Origin: JAHJDS01 sp964569795
GTDB taxonomy: Bacteria; Desulfobacterota; Desulfarculia; Desulfarculales; JAHJDS01
Length of the DNA stretch: 64,000 nucleotides
NCBI GenBank assembly: GCA_964569795.1
Contig: CAZMVB010000002.1
Span: 62,001 to 126,000 of the forward strand
Reading direction: 5' to 3'
Part shown: piece after piece, positions 8,233 to 18,856 of the stretch
Position numbering within the stretch: the first letter of the stretch is position 1
Layout: each line of letters begins with the position of its first letter
The notes under the pieces: generated by a model
Told to the model about the DNA's origin: nothing
Databases searched by the model: none
What the model saw: only the letters and a program-made list of their open reading frames with translations
Position numbers and translations under genes: made by a program

Positions 8233-8961
8233 ATGCGGATCGACCGGATCACGCGCGACCGTTTTGAAAAGGCCGCGGCCGAGACCGACCTGGTGATTGT
8301 GCCGGTGGGGGCCGTGGAGCAGCACGGCCCCCATCTGCCCCTGGGCACGGATTTTTATCACGCCGAGGCGCTGGCCCGGGCCGCGGCCGAGCGGGCGGGC
8401 TGCCTGGTCGCCCCGACCATCAGCTACGGCGTCTGCCGCTCGACCGCCCTCTTCCCCGGGACGCTTACCGTCCGGTCCGAGACCCTCAAGGCCCTGACCC
8501 GTGACGTCGGGGCCGCCCTGCTTAAGCAGGGGCTCCGTTGCCTGCTGATCGTCACCGGCCACGCCGGCAGTGGTCACCTGCCCATGCTGATCGAGGCCGG
8601 CGAGGCCCTGCGGGACGAGTTCCCGGGCACGACCATCGCCGTGGTCAACGTCCTGGACCTGATCATCGAGATCCACGGCCAGACGCCGGGCCTGATCATT
8701 GACGAGCGGGACGGACACGCCGGCGAGGTCGAGACCTCGCTGATGATGCACCTCCACCCCGATCTGATCCAGGGTTCGGCCGAGGCCGAGTATCCGGACT
8801 TTCCCCGCTACATCCTGAGCCGCGATCCGCGGCAGTACTGGACCGGCGGCGTCTGGGGCGACCCCACCCGGGCCGATCCGGACAAGGGCCGCCGGATCTT
8901 CGAGGCCGAGGTGGAAAAACTGGTCCACCTCATCGACCGGATGCGACGTTTTTCAGAATGA
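8233..8961 (+). CDS. Creatininase-family metal-dependent amidohydrolase
   Basis: This 242-aa protein has the family motifs GAVEQHGPHLPLGTD near residue 27 and DGHAGEVETS near residue 159, supplying the Glu/His/Asp metal ligands. Members include creatinine amidohydrolase and the mycofactocin peptidase MftE. No mycofactocin genes are nearby and creatinine use is not suggested, so the substrate is unknown. It is transcribed from its own promoter and separated by 163 nt from acs. Confidence 0.8.
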   Translation: MRIDRITRDRFEKAAAETDLVIVPVGAVEQHGPHLPLGTDFYHAEALARAAAERAGCLVAPTISYGVCRSTALFPGTLTVRSETLKALTRDVGAALLKQGLRCLLIVTGHAGSGHLPMLIEAGEALRDEFPGTTIAVVNVLDLIIEIHGQTPGLIIDERDGHAGEVETSLMMHLHPDLIQGSAEAEYPDFPRYILSRDPRQYWTGGVWGDPTRADPDKGRRIFEAEVEKLVHLIDRMRRFSE

Positions 8962-9054
8962 GTTTTTAATCGGGGACCCGGGACATTACGGGACGATCCC
9001 CTCTCCACCTTTTGGCAAATTGATCCACCTTGACCACGGGGCGTCAATCGATCC

Positions 9055-9083
9055 TGGAAACACGGCCGGGCGCGGGGTACACT
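9055..9083 (+). promoter_or_regulatory. Possible promoter of the acs operon
   Basis: TGGAAA (9055-9060), 17-nt spacer, TACACT (9078-9083); each box matches consensus at 4 of 6 positions. It lies 42 nt upstream of the acs start. Confidence 0.3.
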
Positions 9084-9124
9084 GTCAGTAGTGGACACCT
9101 TGTCAATAACCGGGAGGCAGCTTG

Positions 9125-11083
9125 ATGGATGACCGGACCAAATGGTATGAGGCCCACCTGGAATACTATCGCGACGTGGCCTATGTCAAGGGCCAGGGCG
9201 AATACCGGGAGATGTATCGACGCTCGATCGAGGAACCCGACTCATTTTGGGCCGAAATGGCGGCCCAGTACCTGACCTGGGACAAGACCTGGGACCAGGT
9301 CCTTGATTACGATTTCTTCGAGCCCCGGGTGACCTGGTTCGCGGGCGGGGTGTTAAACGCCACCACCAACTGCCTGGACCGGCACCTGGACAAGATCGGC
9401 GACAAGGTCGCCTATCACTGGCAGGGGGACGACCCGAACGACAGTCGGGACGTGACCTACGGCCAACTCTTTGACCGGGTCAACAGGATGGCCGCCGTGC
9501 TCAAAAAGCACGGGGTCGAAAAGGGCGACCGGGTGGTCATCTACATGCCGGTCATCGTCGAACTGCCGGTGGCCATGCTGGCCTGCGCCCGGATCGGCGC
9601 GGTGCACAGCGTGGTCTTCGGCGGGTTTTCGGCCGAGTCCCTGGCCAACCGGATCAACAACTGCGGCGCCAAGGTAGTGATCACCGCCGACGGCTCGTAC
9701 CGGGCCGGCAAGACCATCCCCCTGAAAAACAACGTGGACGGCGCCCTGAGGAAATGCCCCGCGGTGGAGACGGTCATCGTCTTCGATCGCTGCGGCCTGC
9801 TCGAGGAGCTGACCGATCCCCGGGAGGTCTGGTGGCACGAGGCCGAGGCCGATCCCGACCTGCCCGCCCGCATCACACCCGAGCCCATGGACGCCGAGGA
9901 CCCGCTGTTCATCCTGTACACCTCGGGCAGCACCGGCCGGCCCAAGGGCATGGTCCACACCCACGGCGGCTACCTCCTCTACGCCGCCATGACCACCCGG
10001 CTCACCTTTGACCTCAAGGACGGCGAGGTCTTCTGGTGCACGGCCGACATCGGCTGGATCACCGGCCACACCTACGCCGTTTACGGCCCGCTGATCAACG
10101 GTCTGACCTCGATCCTGTTCGAGGGCGTGCCGTCCTATCCGGACTACGGCCGGTACTGGGACATCGTCGATCGCTACCAGGTGGCCAAGTTCTACACGGC
10201 GCCGACCGTCGTCCGGGCCATCGCCAAGGAGGGGCCGGACCTGGTCGATCGCCACGACCTGAGTTCGCTGAAGCTTCTGGGCTCGGTCGGCGAGCCGATC
10301 AACCCCGAGACCTGGCGGTGGTACTACCACCACGTCGGCCGGGACTGGTGCCCGATCATCGACACCTGGTGGCAGACCGAGACCGGGGGGCACATGCTCA
10401 CCCCCCTGCCGGGCGTGGCCCCGATCAAGCCCGGGTCGTGCTCGTTCCCCTTCTTCGGGGTGGACCCGGTCATCCTCGACGCCGACACCGGGGACGAGGC
10501 CCGGTACCCGGACCAGGAAGGGGCGCTCTGCTTCCGCCGGCCCTGGCCGGGCCTGGCCCGCACGGTTTACGGCGACCATCAGCGCTACAAGGAGACCTAT
10601 TTCTCCCGGGTGCCGGGGATGTACTTCGCCGGCGACGGGGCCAAGAAGGACGCCGACGGCTACTTCTGGATCACCGGCCGGATCGACGACGTGATCAACG
10701 TCTCGGGACACCGCCTGGGCACGGCCGAGGTCGAATCGGCCCTGGTGCTCCACGACGACGTGGCCGAGGCGGCCGTGGTCGGCTTCCCCCACGCCCTCAA
10801 GGGCCAGGGCATCTACGCCTACGTGGTCCTGAACACCGGGGTCCAGCCCTCGGATGACCTGCGGGCCGAGCTGGTCAAGCTGGTCCGGTCCGAGATCGGG
10901 CCCATCGCCTCCCTGGACGTCATCCAGTGGGCCGACGCCCTGCCCAAGACCAGGAGCGGCAAGATCCTGAGGCGGGTCCTCCAGAAGATCGCCGCCGGCG
11001 AGACCAAGGAATTCGGCGACATCTCGACCATCGCCGATCCCCAGGTCCTGGACGACCTGATCCAGAATCGGATCCAGGTCTAG
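9125..11083 (+). CDS. acs: Acetyl-CoA synthetase (AMP-forming)
   Basis: This 652-aa enzyme converts acetate (or a short acid), ATP and CoA to acyl-CoA via an acyl-adenylate. It has the P-loop-like motif YTSGSTGRPKG, a TWWQTETGG substrate-pocket segment, and the C-terminal PKTRSGKILRR whose Lys is the acetylation-controlled catalytic residue of Acs. Length matches the family. ATG 9125 follows GGGAGG by 7 nt; the TTG one codon earlier is ignored. The next three genes include an acetyltransferase and an AcuC-like deacetylase, so reversible Lys acetylation of this enzyme is likely. Confidence 0.92.
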   Translation: MDDRTKWYEAHLEYYRDVAYVKGQGEYREMYRRSIEEPDSFWAEMAAQYLTWDKTWDQVLDYDFFEPRVTWFAGGVLNATTNCLDRHLDKIGDKVAYHWQGDDPNDSRDVTYGQLFDRVNRMAAVLKKHGVEKGDRVVIYMPVIVELPVAMLACARIGAVHSVVFGGFSAESLANRINNCGAKVVITADGSYRAGKTIPLKNNVDGALRKCPAVETVIVFDRCGLLEELTDPREVWWHEAEADPDLPARITPEPMDAEDPLFILYTSGSTGRPKGMVHTHGGYLLYAAMTTRLTFDLKDGEVFWCTADIGWITGHTYAVYGPLINGLTSILFEGVPSYPDYGRYWDIVDRYQVAKFYTAPTVVRAIAKEGPDLVDRHDLSSLKLLGSVGEPINPETWRWYYHHVGRDWCPIIDTWWQTETGGHMLTPLPGVAPIKPGSCSFPFFGVDPVILDADTGDEARYPDQEGALCFRRPWPGLARTVYGDHQRYKETYFSRVPGMYFAGDGAKKDADGYFWITGRIDDVINVSGHRLGTAEVESALVLHDDVAEAAVVGFPHALKGQGIYAYVVLNTGVQPSDDLRAELVKLVRSEIGPIASLDVIQWADALPKTRSGKILRRVLQKIAAGETKEFGDISTIADPQVLDDLIQNRIQV

Positions 11084-11088
11084 GGGCC

Positions 11089-11576
11089 ATGGCCGACCAG
11101 GACCGCATCGACTGCCAGGACAAGACCGGCCAGGACTTTCAGGTCGGCGTCTGCCGGCTGGACGAGAATGCGGTCCTGATCGAGTGGTACGACCGCTACC
11201 GGCCCCTGGCCGAGAGCCAGGGCCTGCCGCCTCGGAAAGACATTGTCCGCCGGCAGTGGGTCCAGGAACTGTTCGACCGCGGCCACAACCTGGTGGCCTG
11301 GATCGAGGACCGACCGGTGGCCCACGCCTGCCTCCTGCCCGACCCCGACCGGACCGACGCCGAGTTCGTGATCTTCGTGGACGTGGCCTTTCGCAACCGG
11401 GGCCTGGGCACCGAACTGGCCCGGCGGGCCGTTGACCGGGCCAGGGACCTGGGCTTGAACCGGATCGTCCTGACCGTCGAGCCCTACAACCTCCGGGCCA
11501 TCAATCTGTACCGGAAGGTCGGCTTCGAGTTCAAGGGACATCACGGCGGCGAACGGGTCATGGTCCTGGAACTGGA

Positions 11577-11580
<4 letters not shown>
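11089..11580 (+). CDS. GNAT-family acetyltransferase (AcuA-like by context)
   Basis: This 163-aa single-domain GNAT protein has motif A as FRNRGLGTELARRAV (acetyl-CoA pyrophosphate loop) and the late motif NLRAINLYRKVGF. It begins 5 nt after acs and ends in an ATGA overlap with the deacetylase gene. The same gene order idea, synthetase plus acetylase plus deacetylase, is known from acsA-acuABC of Bacillus. By position it probably acetylates the CoA ligase catalytic Lys; sequence alone does not prove the target. Confidence 0.8.
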
Positions 11581-12620
<1,040 letters not shown>

Positions 12621-12638
12621 CCGTAACCGGGGTGGAAG

Positions 12639-14354
12639 ATGATCAAGGCCAGAGTCAGCGCCGAAAATTTACAGGCCAATCTCCGGGACTACCATGAGAC
12701 CTATGCCCGGTTCTCCTGGGACGGCGCCTGGGAAGAGCTGACCCGCGACGAGGCCGGCCGGATCAACATCGTGATCGACGCCGTGGATTGCCGGGCCGCC
12801 GACCAGGCCGCGGCCGGGAGGGCCGCCCTGGTCTTTGACCGGGGCGGCGAGACGACCGTCTTCAGCTATGGCCAGTTGAAGGAGCGGTCCTGCCAGTGGG
12901 CCAATCTGCTGGCCGAACACGGCCTGGCCGCCGGGGACCGACTGTTCATCCTCATGCCGCCCGGTCCCGAGACCTACCTGGCCATGCTGGCCTGCGCCCG
13001 GCTGGGGGTGGTCTTCTCGACCCTGTACGCCACCCTGGGCTACGACGACCTGGAAGTCAGGCTGAACATCGGCCGGCCCCAGGCGCTGCTGACCCACCCC
13101 GACCTGGCCGAGCGACTGCCCTTGGAGGCGATGCGGGGCGTGGAGCACGTCTTCTTCAGCCAGGGGCCGCTTCCGGGTATCTTCGGCCGGGAGTTGGAGG
13201 TCGAGGGACTGGTCGAGACCATGGCCGGTGACCGGCCGCCGGTTTTGGTCGAGCCCGACGAGCCCCTGTACCTGCTGTTCACCTCGGGGGCGACCGGCCC
13301 GCCCAAGGGCGTGGTCCACGCCCACCGGGACATGGTCGGCCACCTGGTCACGGCCCGGTACGCCCTGGACCTGGGTCCGGAGTCGGTCCTGTGGACCGAC
13401 GGCGACCCGGCCTGGGTCACGGGCACGGTCTATAGCGCCTTCGCCCCCTGGCTGGCGGGGGCGACCTCGGTGGTCCAGGGCGCCCCCTTTGCGGCCTCGA
13501 CCTGCTACCGGACCATCGAGGCCCAGGGCGTGACCAACTGGTACACCACGCCCAACGCCATCCGCCGGCTGATGGCCGCCGGGCCGGACCTGGCCTCCCG
13601 CTACGACCTGTCCCGGCTGAGGCACATCGCCTGCGTGGGCGAGGCCCTGCCCGCCGAGTTGTTCTACTGGGTCAAGGACACCCTGGGGCATCCGCCCCAT
13701 AACACCTGGTGGATGACCGAGACGGGCATGATCTGCCTGGCCAGCTTCCCGTCCCTGGACACCAAGCCCGGGTCCATCGGCCTGCCCCTGCCCGGCGTCG
13801 AGGCGGCGGTGGTGGACGAGGAGGGGGTCGAGTTGCCCGAATTGACCATGGGGCATCTGGTGTTGCGGCCGAACTGGCCGGCCCTGATGACCGGCATCTG
13901 GGGCGACGAGGATCGCTACCAGGCCTATTTCCGGCTCGAGGGCTGGTTCCTGACCGGCGACATGGCCGTCAAGGACGATGACGGCTACTTCTACTACCAG
14001 GGCCGGGGCGACGACCTGATCAAGGTCGAGGAAAAATTCATCGGCCCCTACGAGATCGAGAGCGTCCTGACCATGCACCCGGGCGTGGGGGACGCCGCGG
14101 TCATCAGCCGGACGGACTCCTCGGGCCGATCCCGGGTCAAGGCCTTCATCGTCCCGGCCCCGGGCTACACCGCCTCGCAGCGGCTCGGCCACGAGATCAA
14201 GGCCTTTGTCCGGGCCAACCTGTCCGCCCAGGTGCCGCTCGAGGAAGTCCAGTTTCTGGAAAATCTGCCCCGGACCAGGTCCGGGAAACTGCTGCGCCGG
14301 GTGCTGCGGGCCATGGACCTGGGGATCATCCCCGATGCAGGGCCCGGTCGATGA
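12639..14354 (+). CDS. AMP-dependent acyl-CoA synthetase, AcsA-like
   Basis: This 571-aa acyl-adenylate-forming ligase has LLFTSGATGPPKGVVHAH, a TWWMTETG segment and the catalytic PRTRSGKLLRR near the C-terminus. Its length equals the shorter Bacillus AcsA type, not the 652-aa Acs at the head of the operon, so the operon holds two ligase types around one acetylase/deacetylase pair. The actual acid is unknown. The final 29 nt overlap the 3' end of the opposite-strand glycyl-radical gene. Confidence 0.85.
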   Translation: MIKARVSAENLQANLRDYHETYARFSWDGAWEELTRDEAGRINIVIDAVDCRAADQAAAGRAALVFDRGGETTVFSYGQLKERSCQWANLLAEHGLAAGDRLFILMPPGPETYLAMLACARLGVVFSTLYATLGYDDLEVRLNIGRPQALLTHPDLAERLPLEAMRGVEHVFFSQGPLPGIFGRELEVEGLVETMAGDRPPVLVEPDEPLYLLFTSGATGPPKGVVHAHRDMVGHLVTARYALDLGPESVLWTDGDPAWVTGTVYSAFAPWLAGATSVVQGAPFAASTCYRTIEAQGVTNWYTTPNAIRRLMAAGPDLASRYDLSRLRHIACVGEALPAELFYWVKDTLGHPPHNTWWMTETGMICLASFPSLDTKPGSIGLPLPGVEAAVVDEEGVELPELTMGHLVLRPNWPALMTGIWGDEDRYQAYFRLEGWFLTGDMAVKDDDGYFYYQGRGDDLIKVEEKFIGPYEIESVLTMHPGVGDAAVISRTDSSGRSRVKAFIVPAPGYTASQRLGHEIKAFVRANLSAQVPLEEVQFLENLPRTRSGKLLRRVLRAMDLGIIPDAGPGR

Positions 14355-17300
14355 TTTCCTGCTTCATGGCCGGCGACAGATCGTTGAAGTAGGCGCTGTA
14401 TCCCGAGACGCGGACCAGGAGCCAGGGGTGTCTCTCGGGGTGGTCCCGGGCCTCGAGCAGCACCGATGGATCGAGCACGTTGATCTGGACCTGCATCCCG
14501 CCGCGGTCGAAGTAGCCCCGGACCAGTCCGGCCAGGGCCTCAACGCCGGACTCCCCGGCCAGGGACGACCCGTCGATCTTGAGATTGAGGTTGATCCCGT
14601 TGCGGGCCCTGGTTTGAAGGTCCAGCTTGGCCACCGAATTCAGGGTGGCGGTGGGGCCCAGTTTCTCGTGCCCGTTGGCCGGGGACAGGCCGTTGGACAG
14701 GGGCCGGCCGGCCAGGCGGCCGTTGGGTAACGCCCCGGTCTTCTCGCCAAAGGCGACGTGGGAGGTGACCGAGTAATAACCGGCCCAGTACGGCCCACCC
14801 CGGGTGTTGGTCCGCCGGGACAGGGACTGGGCAAAGGAGCCGATGACCAGGTCGGCGTATCGGTCCGCGGCCGGGTCGTCGTTGCCGAACTTGGGCGCGC
14901 CCAGGAGCAGGGCCCGGAGTGACCGGTGCCCCCGGAAATCGTCTCTGAGCGCCTGGATCAGAGCCGCCAGATCGCAGGACCCCCGCTTGAACACGACGTC
15001 CTCGATGGCCGCCAGGCTGTCGGCCACGTCGGCCACGCCGACGCCCTGGACGCCGCTGCCGTTGTACATCGCCCCGCCGGAACTGGCGTCCACGCCCGAT
15101 TCGAGACAGCCCCGCAGGAGCATCGAGGTCAAGGGCGTGGGATGCAGCACGGCGTTGGCCCGCTCGATGGCCTGCAGGTCGTCGAGCAGGTGATCGACCA
15201 GGCGATCGACCTGGGTCAGATACAGACCGACGACCTGGTCCATGGTGCGGCACCCGGTAATCGGTGCGGTGGCCGCGCCGCCCTTTTTCAGGCCCAGGGC
15301 CCATTCCAGGCCGAGGGCCAGGTTGACCAGGGCGGCGTCGGTCGAGGCGAAGGTCAGGCCGCAGGCCACCGGCTCGACGCAACCCACGGGCGAATAGTCC
15401 CGGGCGTGCTCGGGGGCCGTGCCCCGGCCGACCAGGGTGGGCACGATCACCTCGTCGTTGGCCAGGGCCGGGGCGCCCGACCCGTCGCGCAGCATCCCGG
15501 CCACCCGTTCGACGTACTCCCGGGGGCTGCGACGATGAATCCGGGCGTGATAGTTGGGCTGGCGCATCCGCAGATGGTCCATGGCGTCCAGGAACATCCA
15601 GGTCAAATCATTGGTGGCGTCTTCGCCCTCGGCGTCCGTGCCGCCGACGACGACCACCTGACCGCTGAACAGGCCGCCGTGGAACCGGGTGGCCCGCCGG
15701 GAAAAGACGGGGATGATCTCGCTCATCTTGACCGTGAAGCAGCCGACCAGTTCCCGGGCCTCATCCGGGGTCAGCCGGCCGGCCTCCAGGTCGGCCCGGT
15801 AATAGGGGTACAGGACCTGGTCCAGCCGCCCCGGCGAGACGGCGTTGTCCAGGCTCTCCAGGTTCAGGGCGATCTGGGCGAACAGGATCGACTGGAAGGC
15901 CTCGGCCAGGGTCCGGGCCGGCCGGCCGGGTACCCAGGCGCATTGCTCGGCGATGGCCGTGAGTTCCGACCGCCGGGCCGGATCGTTCTCCTCGGCCGCC
16001 GTTCTGCGGGCGAGGCCGGCGTACACACCGGCCATGTCCTCCAGACCCTGGCAGACGATCTCGACGCCGCGATAGAAATGTTTGTCCTCGTCGCCGGCGG
16101 CCTCGGCCCCCCTTTGCCGGGCCTCGGCGGCCAGGTCCCGGGTCCCGCGTTCGAGAAGCGTCTTGTAATCGGGCACGAAGTGGGACACCCCGGCCGACTC
16201 GTTGATCAGATAGCGCTTGCCGCCCAGTTGACCGAGGATGAACTTTTGCGCCCGCCAGAAGGGAAAGGCCTTTCGGGCCAGGAAGCGGTTGGCCCAGAAG
16301 GGGAAGACTTTCAGGCCCAGGGCCAGGCCGTCCCGGGCGCTGATCCGCAGGGGATTCAGGCTTCGCCCCCGGAAGGCCAGCAGGTCCTCGAGCATGGCCA
16401 CACCGTGCAGTTCCGGGAAGATCGGGCCGCCGACCCGCTTGGAGCTGAAACAACCGACCAGCAGTTCGTCGTCGTAGATGGTGGCGGTTTTCTCGGTCAG
16501 AATTTTTCGTAAGGCCTCGGCCTTGGCCACGGCCGTCGGTTTTTTCCGGTTAGCCCTTTTTCGAAAATATTTCGTCACCAGGAGGGCCCGCTCGGCGCAG
16601 ACCTCGGGGGCAGCCACCTGGACCGCACTGCGCAGCCGCCAGACCCGATCGGTGAAGGGGTTCTGTCGCCGGTCGATGGGCGCGCCCTGGACCGGCTCCT
16701 GGTCGTAGTCCACGGCCAGGCCCGAGGCCTCGAAGTATCTGGCCGCGGCGTGCAGGGCCTCTCGGGCAACGGCGCTGGACAAACCGAGTTGGGGCTGGCG
16801 GCTGTCCAGGCGTTCGATCTTGGCCTCGCCGCCCTGGTGATAGCGCAGCAGGCTGATCGAGGACTGCCCCAGGTCTTTTATCAAGCCGGCGATGCCGTCC
16901 AGGCTGACCGAGGTGTCGTTGAGTCCGGGGATCACCGGCATCCGAAATCGGACCCGGGCCCCGGCCTCGACCAGCCGGGCGGCGTTGGCGATGATGGCGT
17001 CGTCCGGGCGGCCGGTCAGTTCCCGGTGCAGGCCGTTGCCCCGGCCCTTGAGATCGAAGTAGAACCGGTCCGCAAGAGGCAGGACCCGCTCGAAGGCCTC
17101 CCAGGGCACCGCGCCGCTGGTCTCGACGACCGTGTTCAGGCCCGCCTCGCGGCAGAGGCCCAGCAGGGTCGCCGCCCCGGCGGCCTGGAGCAGCGGCTCG
17201 CCGCCGGACAGGGTCACCCCGCCTCCGGTGGCGTCGTAGTAGGACCGGTCGGCCAGGATGTCCTGGAAAACAGCGTCAGGCGTTCGGGTCTGGCCCACCA

Positions 17301-17604
17301 GCCGCAGGGCCTGGTGGGGGCATGCCTGGGCGCACAACCCGCAGGCGTCGCACTTGGTGAAATCGATCCGCTTGTCGCCGGCCTCGATGGCCCCCCGGGG
17401 ACAGACCCGGGCGCAGGTCAGGCACCCGGCGCACCGGTCGCCGTAAAAGGCCATCTCCGGCTCGGCCCGCAGGGACTCGGGATTCTGGCACCACTTACAC
17501 CGTAACGAACAACCCTTCAAAAAAACCACGGTGCGGATGCCCGGCCCGTCGTGGACGCAGAACCGCTGGAGGTCAAAGGTCAGTAACCTACGATCACTGC
17601 TCAT
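14326..17604 (-). CDS. Glycyl-radical enzyme activase fused to glycyl-radical enzyme
   Basis: One 1092-aa polypeptide. Residues 1 to about 305 are a radical-SAM activase: CSLRCKWC (C32, C36, C39), two inserted ferredoxin clusters (CAGCLTCARVCP and CDACGLCAQACP) and LSGGEP. From about 310 to the end is a glycyl-radical enzyme with active-site GCVEP (C742, E744), D756 matching the glycerol-dehydratase Asp, and RVSGY with radical Gly at 1068. Cys-to-Gly spacing (326) fits the dehydratase/lyase class, not pyruvate formate-lyase, which has adjacent Cys. Start ATG 17604 follows GGGGGAG; earlier ATGs lack a site. No Met lies near the domain junction, so a separate enzyme start is unlikely. It is the last gene of the acyl-CoA operon; substrate unknown. 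Confidence 0.9.
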   Translation of the reverse strand: MSSDRRLLTFDLQRFCVHDGPGIRTVVFLKGCSLRCKWCQNPESLRAEPEMAFYGDRCAGCLTCARVCPRGAIEAGDKRIDFTKCDACGLCAQACPHQALRLVGQTRTPDAVFQDILADRSYYDATGGGVTLSGGEPLLQAAGAATLLGLCREAGLNTVVETSGAVPWEAFERVLPLADRFYFDLKGRGNGLHRELTGRPDDAIIANAARLVEAGARVRFRMPVIPGLNDTSVSLDGIAGLIKDLGQSSISLLRYHQGGEAKIERLDSRQPQLGLSSAVAREALHAAARYFEASGLAVDYDQEPVQGAPIDRRQNPFTDRVWRLRSAVQVAAPEVCAERALLVTKYFRKRANRKKPTAVAKAEALRKILTEKTATIYDDELLVGCFSSKRVGGPIFPELHGVAMLEDLLAFRGRSLNPLRISARDGLALGLKVFPFWANRFLARKAFPFWRAQKFILGQLGGKRYLINESAGVSHFVPDYKTLLERGTRDLAAEARQRGAEAAGDEDKHFYRGVEIVCQGLEDMAGVYAGLARRTAAEENDPARRSELTAIAEQCAWVPGRPARTLAEAFQSILFAQIALNLESLDNAVSPGRLDQVLYPYYRADLEAGRLTPDEARELVGCFTVKMSEIIPVFSRRATRFHGGLFSGQVVVVGGTDAEGEDATNDLTWMFLDAMDHLRMRQPNYHARIHRRSPREYVERVAGMLRDGSGAPALANDEVIVPTLVGRGTAPEHARDYSPVGCVEPVACGLTFASTDAALVNLALGLEWALGLKKGGAATAPITGCRTMDQVVGLYLTQVDRLVDHLLDDLQAIERANAVLHPTPLTSMLLRGCLESGVDASSGGAMYNGSGVQGVGVADVADSLAAIEDVVFKRGSCDLAALIQALRDDFRGHRSLRALLLGAPKFGNDDPAADRYADLVIGSFAQSLSRRTNTRGGPYWAGYYSVTSHVAFGEKTGALPNGRLAGRPLSNGLSPANGHEKLGPTATLNSVAKLDLQTRARNGINLNLKIDGSSLAGESGVEALAGLVRGYFDRGGMQVQINVLDPSVLLEARDHPERHPWLLVRVSGYSAYFNDLSPAMKQEIIDRALHRG

Positions 17605-17684
17605 GGACTCCCCCATGAAGCACAACAGTCAGGCCGAACCCGGCCCTTAATAACTATATCTCCCCGACGGCAATAAATATACCC

Positions 17685-18827
17685 CTACAGCCCCATGAAC
17701 CGGGCGGCGATGCCCCGCATGATCTCGTTGGTCCCGGCGAAGATGGTCATCACCCGCAGGTCGCGCCAGTAGCGGGCCACGGGGTATTCCTCGCAGTAGC
17801 CGTAGCCGCCGTGTAGCTGGACGCAGCCGTCGGCCACGCGATTGGCCATTTCGGTGATCCAGGCCTTGGCCATGGAGCACTCGACCGGCAGGGACTTGCC
17901 TTCCATGTGGTCGGCGATCAGCTTGTCCAGAAAGGTCCGGCCCAGCTTGATCTCCGTGGCCAGGTCCACGATCTTGAACTGGTTGTGCTGAAACTTGGAG
18001 ATGGGCTTGCCAAAGGCCGTCCGGGTCTTGCAATAGTCGATCGTCAATTCGAGGACGTACTCGGCCGCGGCCTGGGCCCCGACGGCGCAGACCAGTCGCT
18101 CCTGCTGGAGCTTCTGCATGAGCATCATGAATCCCATGCCCTTACTCCCCAGGCGGTTGCCGATCGGGACGCGGCAGTCCTCGAAGAACAGTTCGGCCGT
18201 GTCCTGGCTGTGCCAGCCGACCTTGTCGATCTTCTTGCCCTTGACGAATCCCGGCGTCCCGGCCTCGACCACGTAGAGGTCGATGGCCGTGTGGGGATCG
18301 GTCGCGGCCGGGTCCTTGGCGGCGACGACGCACAGATCGCAGATGATCCCGTTGCTGATAAAGGTCTTCTGGCCGTTGAGGATGACCTGGTTGCCGTCCT
18401 CGACGGCCGTGGTCCGGATCGAGGCCAGATCCGAGCCGGTGTTGGGCTCGGTCATGGCGATGGCGGTCACGATCTCACCGCTGACGCATCCGGGCAGGTA
18501 TTTTTGTTTGGTCTCTTCCGAGCCGAACGAGGTGATGTAAGGCACGACCACGTCGGAGTGCAGGGGCGCCACCAGGCCGAAGTGGCGGGTGCGGGAGAGT
18601 TCCTCGATAACGATCACCGAATACAAAAAATCCGCGCCCAGCCCACCGTACTCCTCGGGCACGTCCATGCACAGATAGCCTTGCTCGCCCATCCGGTGCC
18701 AGACGTCCCGGGAGACGATCCCGGCCTTTTCCCACTCGTCCACAAAGGGGAGGACCTCCTTGGCCGCGAATTTACGAAAAACGTCGCGAAAGATGCGGTG
18801 TGACTCGGTGTAGTTCAGAATTTCCAT
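17685..18827 (-). CDS. Acyl-CoA dehydrogenase (isovaleryl/long-chain type active site)
   Basis: This 380-aa FAD enzyme introduces an alpha-beta double bond in an acyl-CoA, with electrons going to ETF. It has MTEPNTGSDL (FAD/substrate loop), FGKPISKFQ, and LHGGYGYCEEYP. The usual catalytic Glu of the YEGT motif is Ala here (IFAGTNEIMR). A Glu in QQERLV occupies the position used as base by isovaleryl- and long-chain acyl-CoA dehydrogenases. The start is ATG 18827. No ETF genes are in the window. Confidence 0.9.
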   Translation of the reverse strand: MEILNYTESHRIFRDVFRKFAAKEVLPFVDEWEKAGIVSRDVWHRMGEQGYLCMDVPEEYGGLGADFLYSVIVIEELSRTRHFGLVAPLHSDVVVPYITSFGSEETKQKYLPGCVSGEIVTAIAMTEPNTGSDLASIRTTAVEDGNQVILNGQKTFISNGIICDLCVVAAKDPAATDPHTAIDLYVVEAGTPGFVKGKKIDKVGWHSQDTAELFFEDCRVPIGNRLGSKGMGFMMLMQKLQQERLVCAVGAQAAAEYVLELTIDYCKTRTAFGKPISKFQHNQFKIVDLATEIKLGRTFLDKLIADHMEGKSLPVECSMAKAWITEMANRVADGCVQLHGGYGYCEEYPVARYWRDLRVMTIFAGTNEIMRGIAARFMGL

Positions 18828-18856
18828 GGCCGGCGCTCCACGTTCGGTTTGATCGG

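Noticed and set aside
14326..14354. 29-nt overlap of two gene ends as a sign of error
   Set aside because: Both C-termini look complete and convergent overlaps of similar size also occur at 5825-5841 and 63444-63469.
16560..16760. Possible missed stop separating activase and glycyl-radical enzyme
   Set aside because: The frame is continuous and there is no Met or ribosome site where the enzyme domain begins; spacing fits two complete domains joined.
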